Of a stretch of 35,126 nucleotides of DNA, positions 12,892-21,716 are shown piece after piece. The notes under the pieces are model-generated. The model saw nothing but the letters and a program-made list of their open reading frames with translations. It was not told the origin of the DNA and searched no databases. How positions within the stretch are numbered: position 1 is the first letter of the stretch; the number at the start of each line of letters is the position of its first letter. This DNA is from Deltaproteobacteria bacterium (GTDB taxonomy: Bacteria; Myxococcota_A; UBA9160; SMWR01): the NCBI GenBank assembly GCA_002729515.1, contig PBYF01000125.1, positions 1-35,126 on the forward strand, in the 5' to 3' direction. A program made the position numbers and the translations under genes.

Positions 12892-15054
12892 CTAGCCCGT
12901 TCCGATTCCGCGCTCGACGGTCTCGCGGGGGTCGATCAGCGGGATCACGAGTGGAGTGCCCGCCGGAAGCGCGCCGAAGTCGAGATCCGGATTGTATTGG
13001 CGCAGCAGCCAGATCGGCACCTGGAACTTCTTGTTCGCGAGGTACCAGAGCGAATCGCCGCGGCGGATCATGTGGCGCTGCGTGCCGGTCACCACCCAGG
13101 CATCGAAGAACTCCTCCTGGAGGTCCCGGTGATATTCGAGGCGGCGCTGCTCGAAGACCTCGGGGGTCACGCGGCTGAAGTCGAGTTTTTTCGTCCGGCC
13201 GATCACGAGCGGCGTGCGGTAGCGCATCCCGTTCAGTGTGCGCAGGCGGTGCGCCGCCACCTCGAGCCACTCGGCGTAATGACCCAGGGTTTCTCCAGCC
13301 TGTACGGTGATGCGCTCCCCGGTGTTCACGGCGTAGTTCGAGGGGTCCGGAATCGTGTCTGCCGAGAGCGGATCGACTGCGACGACCGGGGTATTCGGAG
13401 GCAATTCGCTTGCCGCCGGCCCGGGCGGGGTCGGGTCGTTGCCGAGTTCGGGACCCGGCGCCCGCTTTTCGCTCACCGGCGGGGTCGCGGACGAGGCGTG
13501 CCGCGTCACGATTGCCGCGTCGGTGGTCGTGGCCTCGGTGGCGCTGGCGACGACGGTTTCCGGTTCGGCCACCCGCAGTCGTTGCCCGATGGAGAGCCGG
13601 TTCCTGTTGCGCAGCCGGTTCCAGCGAACGATCGTGTCGGCGCCCACGCCGAAGCGCACCGCGATGATGCTCAGGTTGTCGCCGCGCCGCACGCGGTAGA
13701 TACCGTCGGCGGGCGGCGCCGCCCGCGTCACCTCGATGGGAGCGCTTCCGTCGGTCGGGAGTCGCAGCACTTGTCCGGCGCGGATTCTGTGGCGGCTTCG
13801 CAAGTTGTTCAGGTGCACCAGTTCGCGCTGACTCGTGTCGTAACGCTGCGCGATCACGGAAAGCGTTTCTCCGCGGTGGACCTTGTGGAAGCGGTCTCGT
13901 TTCTGACGGGAGAGGCGCGCGGAATCCGGGACCTGCGCCAGCACGGTCTCGATCGGCTGTTCGAGAGCGTGTCGGGGAACCTGGACCACGTATCCCTTTG
14001 GGACCAGCTTTGCGCCGTTCCAGACCGAGGGACGCAGTGCCGGGTTGTGTTCGCGCAGGGTGATCCGGTCGACGTCGAGCGCGTTCTGGAGCGTGCGGAT
14101 CGAGTAGTACGCATCGGTTGCGAGCCGGTCGTATGCGAGGGGGGCCCTGTAGTGGATCTTGCCGAAGTGGGGCTCGGGGTTCTGGTGGACTGCAGAGGCC
14201 GCGAGGAATTCGGCGTAGAAATTGCGCGATGCAAACCCGAAGGTGCGACCTTTGTACTTCTGGGCGATGACCCCGAGGTCGCGCGTTCCGAGCGTGCGGA
14301 CTGCCCGCTCGATTCCTCCGACGCCGTGGTTGTAGCTGGTGATGGCCAGAGGCCAGGACTGCACACGGCGGTAGTTGTCCCGGAGCAGCCGCGCCGCACC
14401 GACGGTTGCGTGTTGCGGGCTCATGCGTTCGTCCACCACGTGGTCCACGCGCATGTAGAGGCGCCCGGTCGAATGTGTGAACTGCCAGAGGCCCGCTGCC
14501 CCGATCCGCGAGTAAGCCCGCGGGTTGTACGACGACTCGACATGCGGGAGCGCCACCAATTCCCGCGGGACCCCGTATTCCTCGAGCACCCGCTCGATAT
14601 CTGCCGACCAGCGCCCGGAGCGCACGAGACCCTCGTGGAACTTGTCGGACAGGCCGCTCTGGAAGCGGACGCGCTGCGCGGCGCCCGCCAGCGTCGCGTC
14701 GGTCACACCTTTCGGCCAGCGCTCGAGCACCCGCGCCTCATCGGCGCTGAGCCCGCTGCGCTTGCTCTTCGCCAGGCGACCCAGGATCGTCCGCGTCTCC
14801 TTCTTGGCCCGTTGGATGCGGCGCTCGCGGGCACGGCGCGACAGGTTCTCCGGGAAGTGCACGATCTCGTACACGACGTCGAGGTTCACCGAGTCGTGGA
14901 TCAATCCGGCGGAACTCGGAACGTCGGTGTAGATCCGGGTCCAGAACCGGACGTTCGGCTCGAGTTCGGACGGCTGGGGCAGCAGGTCGGGCTCTGCCGC
15001 GAAGGCGGCAGAGCCGACCAGCAGGAGCGACAGGATGATCGACAGCCGGCGCAT
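12892..15054 (-). CDS. MltD-like lytic transglycosylase with four LysM domains
   Basis: A 720-residue exported peptidoglycan enzyme. ATG 15054 has an AGGA upstream and opens a signal peptide (RRLSIILSLLLVGSAAFA). After a helical region, an SLT/GH23 domain spans about 160-310, with catalytic Glu173 in HVESSYNP and the family segments GAAGLWQFTHSTGR and SYNHGVGGIERA. Four LysM repeats follow: KVHRGETLSVIAQRY, RVRRGDNLSIIAVRF, TVQAGETLGHYAEWL and MIRRGDSLWYLANKK. A Pro/Thr/Ala-rich linker separates repeats 2 and 3. It is larger than E. coli MltD (two LysM). No lipobox is visible, so it may be soluble periplasmic or peptidoglycan-bound. It probably cleaves glycan strands during growth or division. 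Confidence 0.93.
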   Translation of the reverse strand: MRRLSIILSLLLVGSAAFAAEPDLLPQPSELEPNVRFWTRIYTDVPSSAGLIHDSVNLDVVYEIVHFPENLSRRARERRIQRAKKETRTILGRLAKSKRSGLSADEARVLERWPKGVTDATLAGAAQRVRFQSGLSDKFHEGLVRSGRWSADIERVLEEYGVPRELVALPHVESSYNPRAYSRIGAAGLWQFTHSTGRLYMRVDHVVDERMSPQHATVGAARLLRDNYRRVQSWPLAITSYNHGVGGIERAVRTLGTRDLGVIAQKYKGRTFGFASRNFYAEFLAASAVHQNPEPHFGKIHYRAPLAYDRLATDAYYSIRTLQNALDVDRITLREHNPALRPSVWNGAKLVPKGYVVQVPRHALEQPIETVLAQVPDSARLSRQKRDRFHKVHRGETLSVIAQRYDTSQRELVHLNNLRSRHRIRAGQVLRLPTDGSAPIEVTRAAPPADGIYRVRRGDNLSIIAVRFGVGADTIVRWNRLRNRNRLSIGQRLRVAEPETVVASATEATTTDAAIVTRHASSATPPVSEKRAPGPELGNDPTPPGPAASELPPNTPVVAVDPLSADTIPDPSNYAVNTGERITVQAGETLGHYAEWLEVAAHRLRTLNGMRYRTPLVIGRTKKLDFSRVTPEVFEQRRLEYHRDLQEEFFDAWVVTGTQRHMIRRGDSLWYLANKKFQVPIWLLRQYNPDLDFGALPAGTPLVIPLIDPRETVERGIGTG

Positions 15055-15117
15055 GGTCCTTTCACGGATCGGCTGCGGACCGGTGCGACATGAACACGAA
15101 ACTTCGGCATTCCCGCC

Positions 15118-15145
15118 GCCGGTCTCCCCCCGTGGGGGGGCCGGC
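15118..15145 (-). other. GC-rich hairpin downstream of ffh
   Basis: An inverted repeat GCCGG...CCCCCC / GGGGGG...CCGGC with a short central loop lies between the ffh stop and the start of the transglycosylase gene. It could pause or end ffh transcription, but it lacks a following T-run on the minus strand, so a terminator function is uncertain. Confidence 0.4.
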
Positions 15146-15152
15146 CGCCCGG

Positions 15153-16664
15153 TTAGCGCCGCCGGTTCTTGCGCCGTGCCTTCCGCGCCTGTTTGCGCTT
15201 TCCCCTCTGTTTTGCCCGCTTGCGCGCCTGTGCCCGCACCCCGGGTCCGGCGTTTTCGCTCCCCAGGTCCGACAGCATTGCCATCGGATCCATGTCTGGC
15301 GGCATGCCGGCTCCGGAGAGCCGGCCGAGGCCGGGGATCTTGGACAGCTTCCCGCCCGGGCCGAGCGACGCCATCATGTCGCGCATCTGCCCGAAGCGCT
15401 GCACCAATTCCTTCACGTCCGACGAGCGCCGGCCGCTGCCCCGGGCGATCCGCTTGGTTCGGCTCTTGTCGATCAGGTCCGGTTGGGAGCGCTCGGCGGG
15501 TGTCATCGAGTGGATCAGCGACTCGACCTTGCGGAGCTGTCCCTCCTCCACCTGGTCGGCTACCTGGCCGAACATGGGCAGCTTCGACAACACCTCGCGC
15601 ATCGGCCCCATCTTCTGGATGAGCCGCAGCTGTTTCAGCAGATCGTCGAATCCGAACTGACCCTCGAGGAGCCGTTCCGCATCCTCTTCGGCCTCCTTTT
15701 CGTCCGCGACCTTCTCGAAGTCGCGCACGAGGCCGACCACATCGCCCATTCCCAGGATGCGTGACGCCAGGCCTTCGGGACGGAAGGGCTCGAGCCGTTC
15801 GAGGGCCTCGCCGGTCCCGATGAACTTGATCGGGATACCCGTGACCTCCTTCACGGCCAGGGCGGCGCCGCCCCGGGCATCGCCGTCGAGCTTGGTCAGC
15901 ACCAGTCCGTCGAGCGAAATGCGCTCTGCGAACGCCTTCGCCACGTTGACCGCGTCCCGACCCATGAGTGCGTCGCAGACGAGCAACCGGCTGGCGGGTG
16001 CCACGGCGCGCTCGACCTCTTCGAGTTCCGCCATCATCTCCGCGTCGATGGCCAGACGTCCGGCCGTGTCGTACACCACGCTGTCGAAGTTCTCGAGGCG
16101 CACGCGCTCGGCGGCCGCCGCGCAGATCGATGGAGGCCGCTCCCCCTCGGCGCCGACGTGGACCGGGACCTCGATGCGCTCGCCGAGCTGCTGGAGCTGG
16201 AGCACGGCGGCAGGGCGGTAGACGTCGGCTGCCACCAGCAGCGGGCGTCGCTTCTCCTCTTTGAGGTGAAGGGCCAGCTTCGCAGCCACCGTGGTCTTCC
16301 CGACGCCCTGGAGCCCCAGCAACATCACCGACGTCACGCCGCCCGGGCCGCGGGACAGCTCGGGGTCGACGGGGCCCATCAGGGCCGCGAGTTCCTCCTC
16401 GCAGGACTTGACGAAGTGCTGGCCCGGGGTGATGCGGATGCGGCGCCCGGAGGCGTCGCGCACGCGGGTCGAGATCTTCTCGCCGAGCGAGCGCTCCCGG
16501 ACCCGGGCCAGGAAGTCTTTGACGACCGCGAGGTCGACGTCCGCCTCCAGAAGAGACATGCGGACGTCGCGAAGGGCCTCGTCGACGTTTTCGTCGCGCA
16601 GCGACGTCACACCGGCCAGACGCTCGCGTGCGGCCGTGAATCCCCGGGTCAAGGTCTCGAGCAT
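15153..16664 (-). CDS. ffh: signal recognition particle protein Ffh
   Basis: A 503-residue SRP54 GTPase that binds SRP RNA and targets nascent membrane proteins to FtsY. The N domain covers residues 1-90, and the G domain has the P-loop GLQGVGKTT, the ADVYRPAA segment, DTAGRL and TKLDGDARGG. The methionine-rich M domain runs from about 330, with RTKRIARGSGR, the SRP RNA-binding segment. The C-terminus is longer than usual by some 40 residues and ends in a strongly basic KRAKQRGKRKQARKARRKNR stretch, perhaps extra RNA or ribosome contacts. It is divergent from the biotinyl-domain gene. The Shine-Dalgarno is weak. Confidence 0.96.
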   Translation of the reverse strand: MLETLTRGFTAARERLAGVTSLRDENVDEALRDVRMSLLEADVDLAVVKDFLARVRERSLGEKISTRVRDASGRRIRITPGQHFVKSCEEELAALMGPVDPELSRGPGGVTSVMLLGLQGVGKTTVAAKLALHLKEEKRRPLLVAADVYRPAAVLQLQQLGERIEVPVHVGAEGERPPSICAAAAERVRLENFDSVVYDTAGRLAIDAEMMAELEEVERAVAPASRLLVCDALMGRDAVNVAKAFAERISLDGLVLTKLDGDARGGAALAVKEVTGIPIKFIGTGEALERLEPFRPEGLASRILGMGDVVGLVRDFEKVADEKEAEEDAERLLEGQFGFDDLLKQLRLIQKMGPMREVLSKLPMFGQVADQVEEGQLRKVESLIHSMTPAERSQPDLIDKSRTKRIARGSGRRSSDVKELVQRFGQMRDMMASLGPGGKLSKIPGLGRLSGAGMPPDMDPMAMLSDLGSENAGPGVRAQARKRAKQRGKRKQARKARRKNRRR

Positions 16665-16745
16665 CGAAGCTGCGAGGATAGCGTCGCTTGCCGCACGCTG
16701 CGGGTGCGTGCAAGATGGCGTTTCAGATTGTCACGAGGGAAATCG

Positions 16746-16961
16746 ATGCCGACGCAGGTCGAAGCGCAGATCGCGGGAAACGTCTGGAAGATCGAGAAGG
16801 CTGCGGGTGATCTGGTCCTGGAGGAGGACGTGATTCTCATCCTCGAGTCCATGAAAATGGAGATTCCCGTGGAGGCCCCCTGCGGTGGGACGCTCAGTGA
16901 GATTCGCGTCGCCGAAGGTGACTCCATCGAGGAGGGCGCCGTCCTCGCGGTGATCGACTGA
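16746..16961 (+). CDS. free-standing biotin/lipoyl-attachment domain protein
   Basis: This 71-residue protein is a complete biotinyl (biotin carboxyl carrier) domain and nothing else. The modification motif is ESMKMEI, with Lys37 as the expected biotinylation site, flanked by the two half-repeats of the barrel. A GAGGGA ribosome-binding site sits 5 nt before ATG 16746. Such carriers act with biotin carboxylase and a carboxyltransferase (acetyl-, propionyl- or related acyl-CoA carboxylases, or decarboxylase pumps). No carboxylase subunit is encoded in the window, so its partner is elsewhere or it is a spare carrier. The GNAT gene follows 17 nt later, probably cotranscribed. Confidence 0.9.
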   Translation: MPTQVEAQIAGNVWKIEKAAGDLVLEEDVILILESMKMEIPVEAPCGGTLSEIRVAEGDSIEEGAVLAVID

Positions 16962-16978
16962 ATACGCTGGAGAACTCG

Positions 16979-17821
16979 GTGAGAGCAGAACTCGTGCATC
17001 GCTCGCAGCGCGAGGTGGTTCTCCGGCACCTCGCGCTCGATCCGCTCGCCAATCTTTCCCTGCTCGACATGACGGAACGGATCAGCCGTCGTTCTGCCTC
17101 CGGCGAAGTACGCCCCGAGGTCGGCGCCGCGTGGCAGGGGGATCGGGTGGTGGCGGTGGCCGGTCTGCGACCGAGCATCGTCTTCGACACGCTGGCGGAC
17201 GCTGCGGCGATCGAGGCCTTTCTTCCCCTGGTCGAGGCCCATGGGGTCGGTCTGGTGAAGAGTTCGGGGCAGACCGCTGGCGTGCTCTGGCGTCATCTGC
17301 AGCGGCGGGCGCCGCGGCGCCCGCTGCTCGATCGCAACGAGATCGCCTATTGGCTGCACGCGGGCAGCGCCGGAACGCTCGGGTCGGCTGTCCCTGGCGC
17401 CCGGCCGGCGCTGGAGTCGGATCTCGAGTCCCTCGTTTTCGCCGCCCGCGAGAGTCTCCGGGAGGAGGGGCGCCCCGATCCCTTCGTCGGTGATCCGCAC
17501 GGGATGCGCCGCTGGGTGAGGAGCCGGATGTCCCGCGCCCGGGTGATCGAGGTCGAGGGGCGAATCGTCTTCGTCGGCTACGCGGATGTTCAACGGCGCG
17601 AGGGCTGGCTGCTCCAGGGGGTCTACACCTGGCCGGAATCGCGCGGCCGGGGCATCGCCCGGGCCGGTGTGGGCGCCCTGTGCCGCGAGGCCTTCGCCGA
17701 GGGCGCCGACCACGTGCAACTCACGGTGGTCGAGGGCAACACCGCCGGTGTGGCGCTCTACGAGGGACTCGGCTTCGAGTCCTTCGCCCGGGTTCGAACC
17801 ATCCAATTCACCGACGCTTGA
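16979..17821 (+). CDS. GNAT-family N-acetyltransferase
   Basis: A 280-residue protein with a C-terminal GNAT domain (about 140-280). The acetyl-CoA loop lies in VYTWPESRGRGIARAGVGAL (R-G-R-G-I-A), and VVEGNTAGVALYEGLGF is the typical motif B end. Residues 1-130 form a second, less conserved GNAT-like region (RHLALDPLANLSLLD, then GLVKSSGQTAGVLW), like the DUF4081-type N-terminal domains of some two-domain acetyltransferases. The start is GTG 16979 with GGAGAA 6 nt upstream. The acceptor cannot be told. It sits between the biotinyl protein and the SDR gene in one direction. Confidence 0.82.
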   Translation: MRAELVHRSQREVVLRHLALDPLANLSLLDMTERISRRSASGEVRPEVGAAWQGDRVVAVAGLRPSIVFDTLADAAAIEAFLPLVEAHGVGLVKSSGQTAGVLWRHLQRRAPRRPLLDRNEIAYWLHAGSAGTLGSAVPGARPALESDLESLVFAARESLREEGRPDPFVGDPHGMRRWVRSRMSRARVIEVEGRIVFVGYADVQRREGWLLQGVYTWPESRGRGIARAGVGALCREAFAEGADHVQLTVVEGNTAGVALYEGLGFESFARVRTIQFTDA

Positions 17822-17852
17822 AGTCGGCACTCGGGCGCGGTTCAATATCCGA

Positions 17853-18713
17853 ATGGGTCTACTCGACGGGAAGGTGGCGATCGTAACGGGAGCCGGCGGC
17901 GGCATCGGGCGCGAGCATGCGCGGGTGCTGGCCCGCGAGGGTGCAGCCCTGGTCGTGAACGACCTGGGCGGCGCGCGCGACGGCACGGGTGGCGGCAGCG
18001 CAATGGCCGACGCCGTGGTCGAGGAGATCCGGGGCGCCGGGGGCGAGGCCGTTGCGAGCTACGACTCCGTCGCCAGCGTGGAGGGCGGCCAGGGCATTCT
18101 GAAGACCGCCCTCGATGCCTTCGATCGCGTCGACGTCCTGGTCAACAACGCGGGGATCCTTCGGGACAAGAGCTTCGCCAACACCACCGAAGACCTCTGG
18201 GACATCGTGGTGCAGGTGCACCTCAAGGGAACTTACTGCGTCAGTCATGCGGTCTACAGCCACATGAAGGAGCGGGGTGAGGGAGGTGTCATCATCAACA
18301 CGTCTTCGACCTCCGGACTCAATGGAAACTTCGGACAGGCCAACTACGGTGCGGCGAAGGCGGGCATCGCCGGTATGTCGCGTTGCCTGGCCATCGAGGG
18401 AGTCAAGTACGGGATCCGCGTCCACATCCTGGCGCCGGTGGCCTACACGCGCCTGACCAGCGATCTCGCGGGTTTCGACGACTCGATCAAGGCGCGAATG
18501 GATCCGAAGCTCGTGTCGCCGCTCGTGGCCTACCTGGCCAGCGATCTGGCGACCGAACTGACCGGGAAGACCTACTACGTCGGCGGCGGGCGCATCGCCG
18601 AGATGAAGGTCGTCACCCACGAAGGCGTGACCAAGACCGACGACGGTGGCTTGTGGACGGTTCAGGAGATTGCCGAGCGCATGCGTCCCGGGGAAATACT
18701 GCTTCCCGACTGA
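17853..18713 (+). CDS. SDR-family dehydrogenase, probable 3-hydroxyacyl-CoA type
   Basis: A 286-residue short-chain dehydrogenase. The cofactor motif TGAGGGIG, followed by VVNDLGG, is characteristic of the multifunctional-enzyme-2 / (3R)-hydroxyacyl-CoA dehydrogenase subgroup, which usually uses NAD. Catalytic residues are visible: NNAG, Ser in INTSSTSG and the YGAAK motif. A C-terminal extension past the Rossmann core (GKTYYVGGGRIAEMKVVTHE, ending GEILLPD) is also typical of that subgroup. ATG 17853 is in the right place for the N-terminus GKVAIVTG; no strong Shine-Dalgarno is seen. A role in fatty-acid beta-oxidation or steroid/acyl-CoA metabolism is likely but the substrate is not determined. 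Confidence 0.88.
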   Translation: MGLLDGKVAIVTGAGGGIGREHARVLAREGAALVVNDLGGARDGTGGGSAMADAVVEEIRGAGGEAVASYDSVASVEGGQGILKTALDAFDRVDVLVNNAGILRDKSFANTTEDLWDIVVQVHLKGTYCVSHAVYSHMKERGEGGVIINTSSTSGLNGNFGQANYGAAKAGIAGMSRCLAIEGVKYGIRVHILAPVAYTRLTSDLAGFDDSIKARMDPKLVSPLVAYLASDLATELTGKTYYVGGGRIAEMKVVTHEGVTKTDDGGLWTVQEIAERMRPGEILLPD

Positions 18714-18733
18714 ACTGCTACCTTCTGGCAACG

Positions 18734-21316
18734 ATGCGGGATGTCTCCCCGTTGCCTCCTGCCAGCGTCGAGGGCGATCCGTTTTCGTCGATGACGCCGC
18801 GCTTCGGTTTCTTCCCCCGGAGATTTGCACGCCGCTTCTTCGGTCACTTCGGCTTCGACGAAGCCACCGTGGCCCGCGTGCGAGAGATCGAGGCACACGG
18901 CTCCGTGGTGTACGTGATGCGCTACGCGAGCCGGCTCGATTACTTCCTCTTCAACACCGTATTCGCACGGGCTGGGTTGAGGCTCTCGAGCCATGCCAAC
19001 GGGATCCGGTTTTACTACTTCCGGCCGCTCCTCGAGGCGCTTCGCATCGCGTGGGGCTCCCGCGTCAACGCCGCGGACCGGGGCGAGCGCGAGCGCCGCT
19101 TTACCCGGGAGGTCGTCCGAGAAGGTGGCTCCGGCTTTCTCTTCCTGCGCACGGCGCGCCTGACGGCCCGTCCGCGCCAGGACGGGACCGGCGAACTCGA
19201 CCTGCTCGAGGAGGTGGTGGACGCTGCCTGGGCGTCGGAGCGGTCCGTCCACGTCGTGCCTCTGGCCATCTTCTGGCGCAAGGGGCCCCGTGCCCGGCGT
19301 CGTTTCCTCAACCTCTTCTACGGAGCCGCCACCCGCCCGTCGGATCTGACCAAGGTGACCTCCTTCCTCACGACCTACCGGGACCTGGCGGTGAAGGTCG
19401 GTGACCCGATCGACCTCGGTGCCTTCATCCGTACCCGGCGCGCTCAGGGCCAGCACGCGGTGGCGCGCACGGTGCGGCGCTCGATCCTGACCTTTCTCTA
19501 CCGGGAGGAGAAGGCGGTCGAGGGACCGACCCTGCGCCCCTTCCCCAAGGTGCTCGAGGTCGTGGTTTCGGAGCCGCGTGTGCAGCAGGCCATGCGCGTT
19601 CGGGCAGAGGAGCGCAGGGTGCCGCTCTCTCGTGTCCGCTCCGATGCCGAGAAGATGCTGCGCGAAATTGCCGCCAACATGAATTCGACATTTCTGGCGG
19701 TGCTTAGCGCTCTGGTGGGTTTTTTGGTGCGGCGCTTGTTCGCGACCGTCGAGGTCTCCGGCCTCGAGAAGGTGGCCGAGTACGCCAAGCGTCACCCGAT
19801 CGTGCTGGTGCCGAGTCACCGCTCGTATTTCGACTTCATGATCGTGTCGATCATCTTCTATGCGAACTACCTGATCCCTCCCCACATCGCCGCGCGGGAG
19901 AACATGGCGTTCGGTCCGTTCGGATTCCTCTGGCGCCGCTGCGGCGCCTTCTTCATGCGCAAGTCGTTCGATGACCCGCTTTACAAGGAGGTCTTCCGGG
20001 CCTACGTCGCCCACCTGGTCTCGGAGGGCGTCACCCAGGAATTCTTCATCGAGGGTGGGCGCTCCCGAACCGGCAAGACTCTGGCTCCCCGCCTCGGGGT
20101 CCTCTCCTGGGAGGTGGAGGCCTTTCTGTCGACGGCGCGCCGCGATCTCTTCTTCGTGCCGATCGCCATCACTTACGAACGGCTCGTCGAGGAGGGCTCG
20201 ATGGTCGACGAGCTCGAGGGCGTCGAGAAGGCCGACGAGAGCGTGTGGGGCCTGGTGCGCGCCCGGAAGTACCTGCAGCGCCGCTTTGGGAGCGTCTTCG
20301 TGAGCTTCGCGGAGCCCATCTCGCTGGGCGATGCCCTCGGCGATCGGCGCTCGCGCTTTGCCGCCGAGGCGACGCCCGAGGCAGCGGCGGAGAAGCGGGC
20401 TTTCGTCGCGACTCTCGGGAATCGCATCGTCGAGCGGATCAACTGGGCTGTGGTGCCGAACGCGACCGCGGTGGCGGCTTGCGCACTTCTCGGGGAGAGA
20501 CGCCGCGGCATGCTGCGTCCCGAGCTGGTGAGCCGCATGCAGGAGGTGGTGGATCTGCTGAGGCTCCAGGACGTGAGACTCACGCCGGCGCTGGTTTCCG
20601 ATGAGGGGAGCTTCGACGAGTCGATCGCCTCCATGCTGCGCATGGACCTGGTGAAGTCCGTGGCAGACCCGCGGGGCGAACTCCTCTACTACGATGAGGC
20701 GAAGCGGCGCGCTCTCGATTTCTACCGGAACTCGATCGTGCAGTTCCTGGCCCTTCCCAGTTGGCTGGCGCGGCAGGTTTTGACCGGGATGGGAGGGCCC
20801 GCGTGGCGCGGCGACTTGCGGGAGTGGCTCGACCTCTTCTACCCGGAGTTCTTCACGCCGCGGGGCGAGATTCTCGCCGCGCACGTGGACGCTTTCATCG
20901 ATCATTTCGAGCGTCGCGGATGGGTGGAGCGCCGGGATGGAGAGCCGTGTGCCACCGAGAAAGGCGTGTTGGCGCTCCGCTTCCTGGCGGAGCAGACTCG
21001 GCCCATTGTCGAGGCCTACTATTGCGCCTGCGCCGCGGCGGGAGCCCTTCTCGATGCGGGGGATTCGTTCGATCTGAAGTCCCTGCGCAAGGCTGCGATG
21101 GAGCAGTTCGACCGGGCTTCGTTGTTGGGGGAGGTGGAGCGGCGTGAAGGTGCCAATTCGGTCACCTTCAGCAACGCCGTCGACCTGATGGTTCGACTTG
21201 GAATGCTCGATTCAGCGGAAGGCGGGGGGGATGCGGGCCGGCGGGTGCGCGGTGAGTCCTTCGCCGAGCTCTCCGTGCTGCGCGATCATCTGGCGGCCAT
21301 GCTCGTCGCCCGGTAG
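18734..21316 (+). CDS. plsB: glycerol-3-phosphate 1-O-acyltransferase PlsB
   Basis: An 860-residue membrane-associated enzyme transferring acyl groups to sn-glycerol 3-phosphate, the first step of phospholipid synthesis. The GPAT/LPLAT motifs are HRSYFD (His362, Asp367), the following GFLWRRCGAFFMRK and EGGRSRTGK, then VPIAITYERL. The N-terminal part, with YVMRYASRLDYFLFNTVF, is the usual PlsB front domain, and a C-terminal helical region of over 350 residues follows. Length fits E. coli PlsB (about 807) with some extra. Presence of full-length PlsB and not only PlsY supports a proteobacterial-like lineage. ATG 18734 lies 20 nt after the SDR gene; no clear Shine-Dalgarno. Confidence 0.93.
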   Translation: MRDVSPLPPASVEGDPFSSMTPRFGFFPRRFARRFFGHFGFDEATVARVREIEAHGSVVYVMRYASRLDYFLFNTVFARAGLRLSSHANGIRFYYFRPLLEALRIAWGSRVNAADRGERERRFTREVVREGGSGFLFLRTARLTARPRQDGTGELDLLEEVVDAAWASERSVHVVPLAIFWRKGPRARRRFLNLFYGAATRPSDLTKVTSFLTTYRDLAVKVGDPIDLGAFIRTRRAQGQHAVARTVRRSILTFLYREEKAVEGPTLRPFPKVLEVVVSEPRVQQAMRVRAEERRVPLSRVRSDAEKMLREIAANMNSTFLAVLSALVGFLVRRLFATVEVSGLEKVAEYAKRHPIVLVPSHRSYFDFMIVSIIFYANYLIPPHIAARENMAFGPFGFLWRRCGAFFMRKSFDDPLYKEVFRAYVAHLVSEGVTQEFFIEGGRSRTGKTLAPRLGVLSWEVEAFLSTARRDLFFVPIAITYERLVEEGSMVDELEGVEKADESVWGLVRARKYLQRRFGSVFVSFAEPISLGDALGDRRSRFAAEATPEAAAEKRAFVATLGNRIVERINWAVVPNATAVAACALLGERRRGMLRPELVSRMQEVVDLLRLQDVRLTPALVSDEGSFDESIASMLRMDLVKSVADPRGELLYYDEAKRRALDFYRNSIVQFLALPSWLARQVLTGMGGPAWRGDLREWLDLFYPEFFTPRGEILAAHVDAFIDHFERRGWVERRDGEPCATEKGVLALRFLAEQTRPIVEAYYCACAAAGALLDAGDSFDLKSLRKAAMEQFDRASLLGEVERREGANSVTFSNAVDLMVRLGMLDSAEGGGDAGRRVRGESFAELSVLRDHLAAMLVAR

Positions 21317-21329
21317 CCTCGGCCTCCCC

Positions 21330-21716
21330 ATGGATCCGCTCGAAGCTCTCGACTTCCGGAAGGGCGACGGCCTCGTCACGGCCCTTGCCCTGGACGACGC
21401 CACCGGTGACGTCCTGATGGTCGCCTTCATGAACGAGCTGGCGGTGCGCCGCACGCTCGAGACCGGCGAGGTGCACTACTGGAGCCGCTCGCGGGGTAAG
21501 CTCTGGCGAAAGGGCGAGGAGAGCGGCAAAACCCAGGACCTCAAGGCCTTCTACGTGGATTGTGACGGCGACTGCGTCGTGGTGCGCGTCGAGCAGAAGG
21601 GAGGCGCGGCGTGTCACACGGGCAAGCGGAGCTGTTTCTTCCGCAGACTCGATGACGGTCGCTGGGTGGACGTGGGCGAGCAGGTTTTCGATCCGAAAGA
21701 GGTCTACGGAAAATGA
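21330..21716 (+). CDS. hisI: phosphoribosyl-AMP cyclohydrolase
   Basis: A 128-residue HisI enzyme, the third step of histidine biosynthesis, opening the purine ring of phosphoribosyl-AMP. The motifs DVLMVAFMN, VHYWSRSRGKLWRKGEESG and the metal ligands in DCDGDC, plus ACHTGKRSCFF, are all present. It is the single-domain form: no HisE (PRA-PH) domain is fused. ATG 21330 has no Shine-Dalgarno and lies 13 nt after plsB. The stop overlaps hisG by 4 nt (ATGA). A hisI-hisG pair separated from the rest of a his operon is implied; no other his gene is in the window. Confidence 0.95.
   Translation: MDPLEALDFRKGDGLVTALALDDATGDVLMVAFMNELAVRRTLETGEVHYWSRSRGKLWRKGEESGKTQDLKAFYVDCDGDCVVVRVEQKGGAACHTGKRSCFFRRLDDGRWVDVGEQVFDPKEVYGK

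Noticed and set aside
15118..15145. Intrinsic terminator of ffh
   Set aside because: Strong stem but no T-run on the minus strand; kept only as an unassigned hairpin.
12892..16713. One very long minus-strand open frame spanning the transglycosylase and ffh
   Set aside because: Only the part from 15054 down reads as a protein; the remainder is the wrong frame of ffh, Arg/Gly/Pro-rich as expected for shadow frames in GC-rich DNA.
18662..20905. 747-codon antisense frame opposite plsB
   Set aside because: His/Arg/Glu-rich shadow frame without any motif, while plsB on the plus strand has all family signatures.
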